Shown: positions 42,835 to 54,413 of the stretch, piece after piece
Layout: every line of letters starts with the position of its first letter
Numbering within the stretch: the stretch's first letter is position 1
Origin: Arenimonas terrae
Lineage (GTDB): Bacteria; Pseudomonadota; Gammaproteobacteria; Xanthomonadales; Xanthomonadaceae
DNA: 64,000 nucleotides
Direction: 5' to 3'
NCBI RefSeq assembly: GCF_006265115.1
Contig: NZ_SMDR01000002.1
Span: 371,743-435,742, forward strand
The notes under the pieces: model-generated
What the model was told of the DNA's origin: nothing
Database searches by the model: none
Seen by the model: only the letters and a program-made list of their open reading frames with translations
Program-made: the position numbers and the translations under genes

Positions 42835-45258
42835 TCAGAAATCCACGCTCATCTCCACGCCCCAGGTGCGCGGCTCGGTCAGCCGCGCGCCGACGGTGCC
42901 GAGCACCGTCTTGCCGTAGGTGCCAAGTGAACTGACGTACTGGTTGTCGAACACGTTGTTGCCATAGACCGCCAGGCCGAACCGGCCGCTGGCCGAATCC
43001 CAGCCCAGGCGCACGTCGGTGCGCTCCTGCGATTCGCCCAGGCGCAGCACGCCGCTGACGCCGCAGGTACCCTGGGCTTCCGACTCGGCGGTGCAGCGGG
43101 TCTTGCCACGGTAGGCATGGCGCAGCGACAGCCGCAGGTCGCCGGCGTCGCCCAGCATCCACTGGTAGCTGAAGCCGCCCGCGACCGACCATTCCGGCGT
43201 GCCGGTGGGCTGGCCGGACAGGTCGTCGCCTTCCGGCGTGACGTAGTCCTTGTAGGTCGAATCGATGTAGGCCGCGACCAGGTCCAGCGTCAGCCCGTCG
43301 GTCACCTGCCAGCGTGCGTCGAAGTCCAGGCCCCAGGCCTCGAGGTCGGAGGTGTCGACGACGTAGTGCGGGATGGCCGTGGTGGTGTCGAGGCGGATCG
43401 CCTGGCGGTCGTCGTAGGTGTAGTGGTAGGCGGAAAGGTTGTAGCGCAGCCGCTGCTCCGGCAGCGAGTGCTTGATGCCGATCTCGAAGTTCCAGACGTC
43501 CTCGTTGCCGAACTCGCTGCCGATCTGCAGCGAGTTGAAGCCGCCGGCCTTGTAGCCCTTGGCCAGCGAGGCGAAACCCATCAGGCGGTCGGTGAAGTGG
43601 TAGTCGGCGACCAGGCGCGGGCTGAAATCGTCCCAGGACTGGCTGGCGCCGTTGCGGACGCCCTTGTTCGCCATCGCCGGCGGATCGATGAAGGCGATGT
43701 CGAACACGAAGGCCTCGCGCGGCAGGCCGAGCACACCGAACAGGCCCAGGGCCTCCATCTGGTCCAGGGTCGCGTCCAGGGTCGGCGCGGTGCGCTGGCC
43801 GTTGAGCCAGGTGAAGTCCTTCTCGTCGTAGGTGTAGCGCAGGCCGAAGGTCAGGTTCAGGCGGTCGGTGGCGTGCCAGATCACGTCGCCGAACGCGGCG
43901 TACGCGGTGGTGTCCATGCCGTTGATGAACTTCTCGTTCCAGCGGTGGCCCAGCAGCGACAGCGGGATGCCGTTGGCCTGCATCACCTGGGTGACGTAGC
44001 CGAACAGCGTGCCGTCGGGCGTCGGCGCCATGCCGAGGTTGGCCAGGATGCTGTCCACCGAGTCGGTGAAGGCGTTGATCTCGCTGGTCTGGTCGGCCGA
44101 CTCCTTGAAGTAGCTGGCGCCGAACACCCAGTCGAAGCGATCGCTGCCGCCGCTGAACTTGAACTCCTGGTAGACGTTCGAGTTGGACTCGGTATTGGTC
44201 GAGTCGACGTAGAGGTAGAGCCGGTCGGTGCCGTCCTCCTCGACCCGGTTGAGCGAGTCGTAGTCGTGCCAGGCCGTGGTCGAAGTCAGCTCGCCCCAGG
44301 TGAAGGCGTGGTCGACGATCAGGGTGACGCCGTCGAAGCGGCGCGATTCCTCGTTGCCCTCGGCGTCCACCGTCGCCCGCGTGTTGAACGGGTCGAGGTA
44401 GGACGACTCGTCCACCGGCAGCGGGATGCGTCCCGGCGCCGGCGGCAGCGCGACGACGCCGATGGTGGCCTGGCCGAGCTGGTCGAGCTCTTCGTGGTCC
44501 CAGGAGATCCAGGCGCGCGTGTTCTCGCCGAAGCGGGTGCTGAAGGCGGCGCGCGCGGCCCAGGTGTCTTCCGGCGCGAGGTCCTGGCCGGTGTTGCCGT
44601 CCTGGATCCAGCCGTCGGCCTGGTTGGACAGGCCGACGAAGCGGAAGGCCGAGTCCTGGCCGACCGGCAGGTTGAGCATGCCGTGGACATACTGCTTGCC
44701 GTCCTCGCCGAAACGCGCGGTCGCGCGCGCGTCGAACTCGAGGTCCGGCCGGTGGGTGACGATGGACAGCGCGCCGGCCGCAGTGTTGCGGCCGAACAGC
44801 GTGCCCTGCGGCCCCTTCAGCACCTCGATGCGTTCGACGTCGGTGAAGGGCAGCAGCACGCCGCCGCCGCGTCCGGCGTAGACGCCGTCGACATAGACGC
44901 CGACGGCCGGATCGGTGCCGATGCCGAAGTCGGAGGTACTGATGCCGCGCAGCTCGATGCGCGGCTGGGTCGGCTGGCGGCTGTCGATGTCCAGGCCGGG
45001 CACGTAGGAATCGACGTCGCCGAGGCCTTCGGCCGCGAGGTCCTCGATCAGCTGTTCGTTGACCACCTGCATCGCGATCGGCACGTCCTGCACGTCCTGC
45101 TCGCGGCTCTGCGCGGTGACGGTGATCGTGTCGAGCACGGTCGGCTCGGCCGGCGGCGTGGCGTCCTGTGCGAACGCCAGGCCCGCGGCGCCAAACGCCA
45201 GCCCGCCCACCAGTGCCTGGCGCACGCGCACGCTCAGGCGATTCCTGCGAAGTGTCAT
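42835..45258 (-). CDS. TonB-dependent outer-membrane receptor
   Basis: This 807-residue protein has a signal peptide (ending AGLAFAQ), a TonB box-like TITVTAQ, a plug domain with DVPIAMQVVNEQLIEDL, GIGTDPAVGVYVDGVYAGR and VEVLKGPQG-type VERIEVLKGPQGTLFGRNT, and a beta-barrel ending in the aromatic terminal Phe (MSVDF). It is of the iron-complex/carbohydrate type with no STN domain. It is the last gene of an operon with the diheme cytochrome and beta-helix lipoproteins. GGGGAGGGG precedes the ATG at 45258, which overlaps the cytochrome gene by 4 nt. The ligand is unknown. Confidence 0.93.
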   Translation of the reverse strand: MTLRRNRLSVRVRQALVGGLAFGAAGLAFAQDATPPAEPTVLDTITVTAQSREQDVQDVPIAMQVVNEQLIEDLAAEGLGDVDSYVPGLDIDSRQPTQPRIELRGISTSDFGIGTDPAVGVYVDGVYAGRGGGVLLPFTDVERIEVLKGPQGTLFGRNTAAGALSIVTHRPDLEFDARATARFGEDGKQYVHGMLNLPVGQDSAFRFVGLSNQADGWIQDGNTGQDLAPEDTWAARAAFSTRFGENTRAWISWDHEELDQLGQATIGVVALPPAPGRIPLPVDESSYLDPFNTRATVDAEGNEESRRFDGVTLIVDHAFTWGELTSTTAWHDYDSLNRVEEDGTDRLYLYVDSTNTESNSNVYQEFKFSGGSDRFDWVFGASYFKESADQTSEINAFTDSVDSILANLGMAPTPDGTLFGYVTQVMQANGIPLSLLGHRWNEKFINGMDTTAYAAFGDVIWHATDRLNLTFGLRYTYDEKDFTWLNGQRTAPTLDATLDQMEALGLFGVLGLPREAFVFDIAFIDPPAMANKGVRNGASQSWDDFSPRLVADYHFTDRLMGFASLAKGYKAGGFNSLQIGSEFGNEDVWNFEIGIKHSLPEQRLRYNLSAYHYTYDDRQAIRLDTTTAIPHYVVDTSDLEAWGLDFDARWQVTDGLTLDLVAAYIDSTYKDYVTPEGDDLSGQPTGTPEWSVAGGFSYQWMLGDAGDLRLSLRHAYRGKTRCTAESEAQGTCGVSGVLRLGESQERTDVRLGWDSASGRFGLAVYGNNVFDNQYVSSLGTYGKTVLGTVGARLTEPRTWGVEMSVDF

Positions 45259-46497
45259 GGTCCCCTCCCCTGCTGATCGTTGTTGTTTTCGGCCACGTCC
45301 GTCCCGGACGGCTCGTCGCCGGTCCCGCATTCCCCCGTCTGCGCCGCGATCCATTCCCGGATCAGCGCCGCGCCCTCCCGGTGCACGACGCTGCGGCCGA
45401 GCTCGGGCATCATCACGCCCGGGTCCACGCTCTCGATCCGGAAGCTGAGGATCGACGCGTCCGGATCGCCGGGCACGTAACCGAAGCGCCGGTCGCCGGT
45501 GCCCTGGCCGGCCGCGATCGGCAGCTTGCAGCGGCCCAGCCGCAGCGGCTCGACGACGTCGCTGCCCAGCCACAGGCCCGAGGTGTTGCCGGGGCCGCGC
45601 GGGCTGTGGCAGTGCGCGCAGTTGCTGTCGAGGTAGGCGCGGGCGCGCGCGTCGAGCGAAGCGCCGGCGCTGTCGCGCCAGTCCGCCAAACGCGGCGCCG
45701 ACGCCGGTTCCGGCGCCCCCGTCAGCAGGCCGGCCTGCTGCCAGTGCGCGAGCTGGTTGCGGATGATTTCCCCGCCATCGTCGCCGCGATAGGCGAGGTC
45801 GCGGTTGAGGTTGCGCGCATTCGGGCCGATCGGGTGCAGCACGCGGCTGCGCAGGTCGCTGGCATGGCAGCCGGCGCACTGGTTCTGGTCGGGAACGGCG
45901 TAGGCGGCCGGCTCGCTCGCGCCGGTCGCATCCACCAGCTCCAGGCGGACCAGGGAGCCGCCGCGCATCAGCCGCGCCTCGGTCTGCGCCGCATTCCAGA
46001 CATAGGGCAAGGCGACCCAGCCGGCTTCGCGCCGCACCAGCAGCCGGGTTTCGACCAGGCGCACCTCGGCCAGCGCCAGGCGCCCGCCCGGGCGCGTGCC
46101 GGTGCGGTCATCGCTGCGCTGCACACGCGCGCCGTCCGCCGGTTCGCCGGCCAGCCGCGGGTAGTAGAAGGTCTTGCTGAGGATGGTGCCGACCGGGAAC
46201 TCGAACGTCTCGTCGGCGCGGTAGCCGGCGGCGGTGCCGGCCGGCATCCACACCGTGCGCAGCTTGTGCGCGTAGTCGGTGAACAGCGGCGTGTTGAGCT
46301 CGTAGGGCAACACGCCGTCATTGGGTGCCAGTTCGCCACCGCGCAGCTTGAACAGGTGCCAGGCCGACAGCGTCTCGGGCAGGCCCTCGGCGTGGAAGGC
46401 GACCGGCGGCGGCGCGCGCATGCAGCCGGCAAGCGATGCCAGCGCCAGCACCGCCATCGCCGCGGCCCACCGGAGCAGCGGCGGGTGGATCGATGGC

Positions 46498-46505
<8 letters not shown>
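45255..46505 (-). CDS. Diheme cytochrome c lipoprotein (SO2930/HNE_0200 type)
   Basis: This 416-residue lipoprotein has a lipobox LAGC (Cys28) and two haem sites, CAGCH (210-214) and CAHCH (296-300), with DPGVMMPELG near 361-370 as a likely axial methionine. The N-terminal 200 residues (LSAWHLFKL, LNTPLFTDYAHKLRTVWMP, SKTFYYPR) are the non-haem domain of the family I know as TIGR03806 (HNE_0200). It is found beside a parallel beta-helix protein, as here. It starts with GTG, overlapping the beta-helix gene by 8 nt. A periplasmic electron-transfer or oxidase role is inferred. Confidence 0.9.
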
Positions 46506-47742
<1,237 letters not shown>

Positions 47743-47790
47743 CCCGAATTCCTCCGCCCGGCGGACGGCCGGGTATGGGGATAGTCTCGG

Positions 47791-47811
47791 CGTGAACACA
47801 TTCCCTTCACG
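47791..47811. promoter_or_regulatory. Putative operator between the beta-helix operon and the araC-type gene
   Basis: CGTGAA (47791-47796) and TTCACG (47806-47811) form a 6-bp inverted repeat with a 9-nt centre in the divergent intergenic region. Its spacing of about one and a half helical turns suits a dimeric regulator. No experimental support. Confidence 0.4.
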
Positions 47812-47866
47812 AGGGCCGGGACGGCATAGTATGGGGGGCAAAACGGCCACCCCGGGGACCCGCTCG

Positions 47867-48910
47867 ATGCCATCGCCCGCCCTGCCCGACCTGACGTCCG
47901 CGACGCCGCTGAACATCAAGAACGGCATCGTCATCGGCCTGCTCGCCCGCGCCGACGAACTGGGCGTGGACAGCGGCCCCTGGTTCGAGGGCACCCGCCT
48001 GGATCGCCGCAACTTCCAGGCCGACGCGCCCGCCTACGTCTCCTACCGCCAGGCCTGCGACATCATCCAGCGCGCCCTCGACAGCCTGCCCGGCGAAGGC
48101 CATGGCCTGGAGATCGGCGCCCGCCAGGACGTCGGCAACTTCGGCCTGCTAGGCCTGGCGATGATGACCGCGCGCGATTTCGGCGAGGCACTGCGCCTGG
48201 GCATCGAGTTCGCGGCGATCACCGGCGCGATGCTCGAGATGCAGCTGGCGGAGGACCCGGCCAGCGGCGACGTCGCGGTGTCGGCCTGGATGCGCAACCG
48301 CACGCCGCGCATCGAGCCTTTCCTGTGCGAGGAGCTGTTCGCCAGCTGCCTGAAGCTGTGCCGCGGCCTGCTGGGCCCGGGCTTCAGTCCGCGCCGCGCC
48401 GAGCTGGCCTATGCGCCGCCGGCCCACGCCGACGACTACGCGCGCGTGCTCGGCTGCGAAGTGCGCTTCGGTGCGCCGGCCAACCGCGTGCTGATCGAAC
48501 GGCACTGGCTCGCCACGCCGATGGGTGCGCACAACCCGGTCAGCGCCCGGCACATGCTGACGCTCTGCCGGGAACAGATGCCGCGAGGCGCCTCCGGCAA
48601 CAACATCGTCGAAACCGTCGGCAACCTGCTGCGCCTGCAGCTGGCCGACTCGCCGCGCCTGGTCGACATCGCCACCGAACTGCACTTGGCCGAACGCACC
48701 CTGCGCCGGCAGCTGCACGGCGCCGGCACCAGCTGGCAGGAACTGCACGACCGGGTCCGCCGCGACGTCGCCGAACAGATGCTGCGCCGGCCCGGCATCC
48801 GCATCGCCGAGGTCGGCGCCGCCACCGGCTTCCAGGACGCGCGCGAGTTCCGCCGCGCCTTCCGGCGCTGGACCGGCCGCTCGCCCAGCGAGATCCGCAG
48901 CCGGCCCTGA
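47867..48910 (+). CDS. AraC-family transcriptional regulator with Arabinose_bd-type N-terminal domain
   Basis: This 347-residue protein has an N-terminal ligand-like domain (about 15-210; YRQACDIIQRALDSLPGEG, FGLLGLAMMTARDFGEALRL) of the PF12625 type found in OruR/ArgR-like and many uncharacterised regulators. The C-terminal AraC helix-turn-helix pair is clear: LVDIATELHLAERTLRRQLHG (bipartite) and IRIAEVGAATGFQDAREFRR, followed by WTGRSPSEIR. It is divergent from the beta-helix/cytochrome/receptor operon, which it probably activates in response to the operon substrate. An ATG at 47831 is an alternative start. Confidence 0.92.
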   Translation: MPSPALPDLTSATPLNIKNGIVIGLLARADELGVDSGPWFEGTRLDRRNFQADAPAYVSYRQACDIIQRALDSLPGEGHGLEIGARQDVGNFGLLGLAMMTARDFGEALRLGIEFAAITGAMLEMQLAEDPASGDVAVSAWMRNRTPRIEPFLCEELFASCLKLCRGLLGPGFSPRRAELAYAPPAHADDYARVLGCEVRFGAPANRVLIERHWLATPMGAHNPVSARHMLTLCREQMPRGASGNNIVETVGNLLRLQLADSPRLVDIATELHLAERTLRRQLHGAGTSWQELHDRVRRDVAEQMLRRPGIRIAEVGAATGFQDAREFRRAFRRWTGRSPSEIRSRP

Positions 48911-48916
48911 GCCGCC

Positions 48917-49300
48917 TCAGCCCAGGTGCATCACCGCATCGACCTCGACCCGGGCGCCGCGCGGCAGGCCGGCCACCTGGATGGTGGAACGCGCCGGGTA
49001 CGGCGCCTGGAAATACTCCGCCATCACCGCGTTCACCTGGGCGAAGTCGGCGAGGTCCATCACGTAGATGCCGACCCGCACCACGTGGTCGAGCGAACCG
49101 CCGGCGGCTTCGCAGACCGCGCGCAGGTTGTCGAACACGCGTCGCGTTTCGGTGGCGATGTCGGCCTGCACCAGCTGGCCGGTGGCGGGATCGAGCGGGA
49201 TCTGGCCGGACAAGTAGACGGTGCCGCCGGCGCGTACGGCCTGGGAATACGGGCCGATGGCGGCAGGCGCGCGTTCGGTGCTGATCGGTTGGCGGGACAT
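48917..49300 (-). CDS. ridA: RidA-family enamine/imine deaminase
   Basis: This 127-residue protein hydrolyses reactive enamine/imine intermediates such as 2-aminoacrylate. IGPYSQAVRAGGTVYLSGQIPLD, the VRVGIYVMDLADFAQVN segment and ARSTIQVAGLPRGARVEVDA with the active-site Arg are all present, matching the usual trimer-forming length. It is a single gene between the araC-type regulator and spoT; 67 nt separate it from the spoT 3' end. Confidence 0.95.
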   Translation of the reverse strand: MSRQPISTERAPAAIGPYSQAVRAGGTVYLSGQIPLDPATGQLVQADIATETRRVFDNLRAVCEAAGGSLDHVVRVGIYVMDLADFAQVNAVMAEYFQAPYPARSTIQVAGLPRGARVEVDAVMHLG

Positions 49301-49367
49301 GGCCTGGCCTCGGCGTGGGGACGGAACGGCGATTGTAGGAGCCGCGCGGCGCAGCGGCCAGCGCCGC

Positions 49368-51533
49368 TCAGAGCCGCTGCACCCCGTGCACCACGCCCAG
49401 GCGGCGGATGCGCCGGATGACGTCGGCCAGGTGCTTGCGGTTGCGCACTTCGATCGCGAACTCCATCACCGACACCGCGACGTCGCGCTCGCGGTACTCG
49501 ACCGCGTCGATGTTGGAGTTGCTCTCGGCGACCGCGGCGGCCACCTGGGCCAGCACGCCGGGCTTGTTCTCGACCTCGATGCGCAGGGCCACCCGGTAGT
49601 CGCCCTCGACGTTGCGGTCCCAGGCCATCGGGACGCAGCGTTCGGGGAACTTGCGGTATTCGGCCACGTTCGGGCAGTCGAGCCGGTGCACCACCACGCC
49701 CTTGCCGGCGCTGAGGTAACCCATGATCTCGTCGCCCGGGATCGGATGGCAGCACTGCGCGAAGCTGAGCACGCCGCGCTCGCTGCCGGTGATCATGATG
49801 CGTTCGGTCGGCGAGGCCGACAGCGGCGCCAGCGGCAGCTCTTCCTGCCCGTGCAGCATCAGCCGCGCGACCTGGGCCGGCATGCGGTTGCCCAGGGCGA
49901 TGTCGGCCAGCAACTCCTCCAGGCGGCGGTAGCGCAGGTCGGCCAGCAGCTGCTCGACGGTGTCGGCAGGGATGCGGTCGAGCGAGCTCTCCATGCCCTC
50001 GAGCGCGCGGTCGAGCATGCGGTGGCCCAGGTCCACGGCGTCCTCGTGTTCCAGGCGCTTGAGGAAATGCCGGATCGCGGTGCGGGCCTTGCTCGAGACC
50101 ACGAACTCCAGCCACTGGGGCCCCGGCGTCGCCGAAGGCGCGGTGATGATCTCGACGCTCTGGCCGCTGGCCAGCTTGGTGCGCAGCGGCACCAGCTTCT
50201 TGTCCACCCGCGCCGCGACCGCGTGGTTGCCGACGTCGGTATGCACCGCGTAGGCGAAGTCGAGCGCGGTGGCGTTGCGCGGCAGGGCCAGGATGTCGCC
50301 CTTGGGCGTGAACAGGTAGACCTCGTCCGGAAACAGGTCGACCTTGACGTTGTCGAGGAACTCCAGCGACGAGCCGGCGGCCTGCTGGCTGTCCATCAGG
50401 TTGCGCACCCAGTCCTGGGCCCGCGCCTGGGCGGCGCTGCCGCCGGTGCCGGCGCTCTTGTAGACCCAGTGCGCGGCGATGCCGCGTTCGGCCACCAGGT
50501 CCATGTCCTCGGTGCGGATCTGCACCTCCACCGGCGCGCCGTAGGGACCGAACAGCACCGTGTGCAGGCTCTGGTAGCCATTGGCCTTGGGGATCGCGAT
50601 GAAATCGCGGAAGCGCGCGTCCAGCGGCTTGTAGATCGAATGCACGGCGCCGAGCGCGTGGTAGCACTGCATCACCGTCGGCACGACGATGCGGAAGCCG
50701 AACACGTCCAGCACCTGTTCCAGCGATTTGTTCTCCTGGCGCATCTTCGTGTAGATGCTCCACGGCGACTTAACGCGGCTCACCAGGGTGTGGCGCAGGC
50801 CTTCCTGGGCCAGGCGCTGCGCCAGCTGGGCCTCGATGGTGGTCAGCGCCTCCCGCCGCATCACCGGCTGGCTGGCGATGCGCCGGGAGATCACCTGGTG
50901 GCGGATCGGATGCAGGGCGCGGAAACCCAGGTCCTGCAGCTCGGCCTTGATCTTGTTCATGCCCAGGCGCTGGGCGATCGGCGCGTAGATCTCCAGCGTC
51001 TCGCGGGCGATGCGCCGGCGCGATTCGGCGGCCATGGCGTCGAGCGTGCGCATGTTGTGCAGGCGGTCGGCGAGCTTGATCAGGATCACGCGCAGGTCGC
51101 GCGCCATCGCCAGCATCATCTTGCGGAAACTTTCCGCCGCCGCTTCCTGGCGGTCGCGGAACTGCAGCTTGTCGAGCTTGGTGACGCCGTCGACCAGCTC
51201 GGCCACCGCCGGGCTGAACTGCTTCTCGATGTCGGCGCGCGGCAGCGGTGTGTCCTCGAGCGCGTCGTGCAGGATCGCCGCGCACAGGGTCTCGGCGTCC
51301 AGGCGCAGCTCGGCCAGGATTCCGGCCACCGCGACCGGATGGGTGATGTAGGCCTCGCCGCTGCGGCGGGTCTGGCCCTCGTGGGCGCGGGCACCCATTT
51401 CGTAGGCCCGGCGGACCTGTTTCACCTGGTCCGGCGGAAGGTAGTCCGCCAGCCGCCGCTCGAGCGCGGAAACGGCTTCCGGACAGGGGTCCGGGCCGAC
51501 ATCGGCCAGCTGGGGCTTGGTGAAGGAAGACAT
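49368..51533 (-). CDS. spoT: Bifunctional (p)ppGpp synthetase/hydrolase SpoT
   Basis: This 721-residue enzyme makes and degrades the alarmone (p)ppGpp. The HD hydrolase motif is HDALED (89-94). The synthetase region holds KANGYQSLHT and VAERGIAAHWVYK. A TGS domain (VYLFTPKGDILALPRNATALDFAYA), a helical region and a C-terminal ACT domain (VALRIEVENKPGVLAQVAAA) follow. The intact HD motif marks it as a SpoT/Rel-type rather than a synthetase-only RelA. It follows rpoZ on the same strand, but a terminator lies in between, so it may have its own promoter. Confidence 0.95.
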   Translation of the reverse strand: MSSFTKPQLADVGPDPCPEAVSALERRLADYLPPDQVKQVRRAYEMGARAHEGQTRRSGEAYITHPVAVAGILAELRLDAETLCAAILHDALEDTPLPRADIEKQFSPAVAELVDGVTKLDKLQFRDRQEAAAESFRKMMLAMARDLRVILIKLADRLHNMRTLDAMAAESRRRIARETLEIYAPIAQRLGMNKIKAELQDLGFRALHPIRHQVISRRIASQPVMRREALTTIEAQLAQRLAQEGLRHTLVSRVKSPWSIYTKMRQENKSLEQVLDVFGFRIVVPTVMQCYHALGAVHSIYKPLDARFRDFIAIPKANGYQSLHTVLFGPYGAPVEVQIRTEDMDLVAERGIAAHWVYKSAGTGGSAAQARAQDWVRNLMDSQQAAGSSLEFLDNVKVDLFPDEVYLFTPKGDILALPRNATALDFAYAVHTDVGNHAVAARVDKKLVPLRTKLASGQSVEIITAPSATPGPQWLEFVVSSKARTAIRHFLKRLEHEDAVDLGHRMLDRALEGMESSLDRIPADTVEQLLADLRYRRLEELLADIALGNRMPAQVARLMLHGQEELPLAPLSASPTERIMITGSERGVLSFAQCCHPIPGDEIMGYLSAGKGVVVHRLDCPNVAEYRKFPERCVPMAWDRNVEGDYRVALRIEVENKPGVLAQVAAAVAESNSNIDAVEYRERDVAVSVMEFAIEVRNRKHLADVIRRIRRLGVVHGVQRL

Positions 51534-51611
51534 GGCCGCAGCCTACGCGGCCGGGCAAATGGCATCAATGCCAAGGGTTTGCGTGGTGCCGGCACGGTTC
51601 ATCGGAAACAG

Positions 51612-51635
51612 CACGGCCGCCCGGAGGCGGCCGTG
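51612..51635 (-). terminator. Terminator between rpoZ and spoT
   Basis: A perfect 10-bp stem (CACGGCCGCC at 51612-51621, complement at 51626-51635) with a 4-nt loop is followed on the minus strand by CTGTTTCC. Confidence 0.7.
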
Positions 51636-51690
51636 GGGACCCGCGCGATGCGGGCCGCCGTGCGGGGCCGGCGTGCGGCCCGCCCGGAAA

Positions 51691-51993
51691 TTACAGGTCG
51701 TCGCCGCCCTTGGACAGGTCGTCGTCGACCACTTCGGCGGCGGCCCACTCCAGGGCCTCGCGCTCGGCGCGCTCGCGCTCGGCCTTCTCGACCTCGTCGA
51801 TCAGCTTCTGGTCGATCTTGCGGGCGGCGATTTCGCGCAGGGCCAGCACGGTCGGCTTGTCCTGGTGCTCGCTGTTGTCCAGGGTCGGGTCCACGCCCTT
51901 GGCCAGCTGGCGGGCGCGCTTGGACGCCATCAGGACCAGCTCGAAGCGGTTGTCGACGACGGACAGGCAGTCTTCCACGGTGATGCGGGCCAT
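51691..51993 (-). CDS. rpoZ: RNA polymerase omega subunit
   Basis: This 100-residue protein assists assembly of RNA polymerase. [20 protein letters not shown] is the signature N-terminus, followed by KRARQLAKG and the [10 protein letters not shown] helix. The acidic C-terminal tail ([14 protein letters not shown]) is common in this group. AGGAG lies before the ATG at 51993; a longer in-frame start was rejected. It has its own -10 (TAGAAT at 52063-52068). Confidence 0.96.
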   Translation of the reverse strand: MARITVEDCLSVVDNRFELVLMASKRARQLAKGVDPTLDNSEHQDKPTVLALREIAARKIDQKLIDEVEKAERERAEREALEWAAAEVVDDDLSKGGDDL

Positions 51994-52062
51994 ACGGATC
52001 TCCTCATCGTGGGCACCCGGCCGGGGCACTCACGGAAAATCAAGGGGTTACGCGAACCGCGC

Positions 52063-52068
52063 ATTCTA
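52063..52068 (-). promoter_or_regulatory. Putative -10 of rpoZ
   Basis: The minus strand shows TAGAAT (5 of 6), 18 bp downstream of a TTGCGC -35-like hexamer; the leader would be about 65 nt. Confidence 0.5.
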
Positions 52069-52135
52069 CGCCCGGGGCGGGGGCCGGCGCAAATGGCGCA
52101 GCCCCGGAGGCGGGGGCGGGCCGGGCCCGCCGGGA

Positions 52136-52756
52136 TCAGGCCAGCAGGTGCCGGATCAGGGCCGAATGCCGCTCGGCCTGGGCCGCGCGCCGAAGCCGCT
52201 GGGCCACGAAGATCGCGCGCAGTTCGGCGGCGGCGGCATCGAAATGCTCGTTGACGATGACGTAGTCGAACTCGTTGTAATGCGACATCTCCTCCCGGGC
52301 TGCCGCCAGCCGCTGGGCGATCACCGCCTCGCTGTCCTGGCCGCGGTTGCGCATCCGGGTCTCGAGCGCATCCTTGGACGGCGGCAGGATGAAGACGCTG
52401 ATGCAGTCGGGCATCTTCTCGCGCACCTGGCGGGCGCCCTGCCAGTCGATCTCCAGCAGCACGTCCTTGCCCGCCGCCAGCTGCGGCTCCACCGACTGCC
52501 GGGCCGTGCCTTTGTAGTCGCCGTGCACCAGGGCGTGTTCGAAGAAATCGCCGGCGGCGATCATGCGCTCGAACTCTTCCTTGGACACGAAGTGGTAGTG
52601 CTGGGCGTGGCGCTCGCCCGGCCGCGGCGCGCGCGAGGTGAAGGAGATGGACAGGGCGATGCCCGGCTCCTTGGCCAGGGTCGCATTGACCAGGCTGGAT
52701 TTGCCGGCGCCCGACGGCGCGGCGACGATGTAGAGGGTGCCGCGGATCGTGTTCAT
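52136..52756 (-). CDS. gmk: Guanylate kinase
   Basis: This 206-residue enzyme phosphorylates GMP to GDP. The P-loop is APSGAGKSSL, followed by SISFTSRAPRPGE and HYHFVSKEEFERMI for GMP binding, and DVLLEIDWQGARQV. The ATG at 52756 overlaps the yicC stop by 4 nt, so gmk is coupled to yicC. A longer same-frame open stretch upstream is an out-of-frame reading of yicC and was ignored. Confidence 0.96.
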   Translation of the reverse strand: MNTIRGTLYIVAAPSGAGKSSLVNATLAKEPGIALSISFTSRAPRPGERHAQHYHFVSKEEFERMIAAGDFFEHALVHGDYKGTARQSVEPQLAAGKDVLLEIDWQGARQVREKMPDCISVFILPPSKDALETRMRNRGQDSEAVIAQRLAAAREEMSHYNEFDYVIVNEHFDAAAAELRAIFVAQRLRRAAQAERHSALIRHLLA

Positions 52757-53616
52757 TCGAGGTTCTGCACCTGTTCGCGCAGCTGTTCGATCAGGACCTT
52801 GAGCTCGACCGCAGCCTGGGTGGTGCGGCTGTCGACGGACTTCGAGCCCAGAGTGTTCGCTTCGCGGTTGAATTCCTGCATCAGGAAATCGAGCCGGCGG
52901 CCCACCGCCTCCGGCAGCCCCAGCACGCGCCGCGCTTCGGACACGTGGCTGGCGAGGCGGTCGAGCTCCTCGTCCACGTCGATCTTCTGCAGGTTCAGCA
53001 CCACTTCCTGCTCCAGGCGGCCGGGATCGAGCGGCAGCTTGAGGTCGGCGAGCTTCGCCTCGAGCTTGGCGCGCAGGGCGGCGCGGATCTCGGGCAGCCA
53101 TTCCCGCACCTGGGTGGTGATGCGCTCGATGCCGTCGATGCGTTCGCGCATCACCGCGGCCAGCTTGGCGCCCTCGCGCTCGCGCGAGGCGACGAACTCG
53201 GCCAGGGTGGTGTCGAGCAGGGCCAGGGCCTCGGACTGAAGGCCAGCCTGGTCCAGCGCGTCTTCCTCGACCACGCCGGGGAAACGCAGCAGTTCGATGA
53301 AGTCGGTGCGCAGGCCCGGGAAGCTGCCGTCGGCGTACTGCGCCAGGCTCGACAGCTGGGCCAGCAGCGGGTGGTTGACCTTCAGCTCGGCGCGGCCGCC
53401 GGCGTTCGGGCGGAAGCGCAGCACCAGGTCGACCTTGCCGCGCGAGACCTTCTGGGCCACGCGTTCGCGCAGGGCCGGTTCGATCGCCCGCAGCTCCTCC
53501 GGGGCCCGCACGCTCAGCTCGTGGAAGCGGTGGTTCACGGCGCGCAGCTCGCAGGCCAGGCTGCCGCCGGTGGCGGCGCGCTCGCAGGCGGCGAAGGCGG
53601 TCATGCTGCGGATCAT
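52753..53616 (-). CDS. yicC: YicC/YloC-family endoribonuclease
   Basis: This 287-residue protein belongs to a conserved family recently assigned endoribonuclease activity. [14 protein letters not shown] at the N-terminus, [16 protein letters not shown], and the C-terminal helical region with [18 protein letters not shown] and [20 protein letters not shown] are all strong signatures. It overlaps gmk by 4 nt and is divergent from rph, a conserved arrangement of RNA-metabolism genes. Confidence 0.95.
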   Translation of the reverse strand: MIRSMTAFAACERAATGGSLACELRAVNHRFHELSVRAPEELRAIEPALRERVAQKVSRGKVDLVLRFRPNAGGRAELKVNHPLLAQLSSLAQYADGSFPGLRTDFIELLRFPGVVEEDALDQAGLQSEALALLDTTLAEFVASREREGAKLAAVMRERIDGIERITTQVREWLPEIRAALRAKLEAKLADLKLPLDPGRLEQEVVLNLQKIDVDEELDRLASHVSEARRVLGLPEAVGRRLDFLMQEFNREANTLGSKSVDSRTTQAAVELKVLIEQLREQVQNLE

Positions 53617-53681
53617 GGGCGGGGCCGGGGTCTGGGAGGGCGAATGGTAATCTAGCCGGCCAGAGATTGCCGGATGTGCCC

Positions 53682-54410
<729 letters not shown>

Positions 54411-54413
54411 GCG

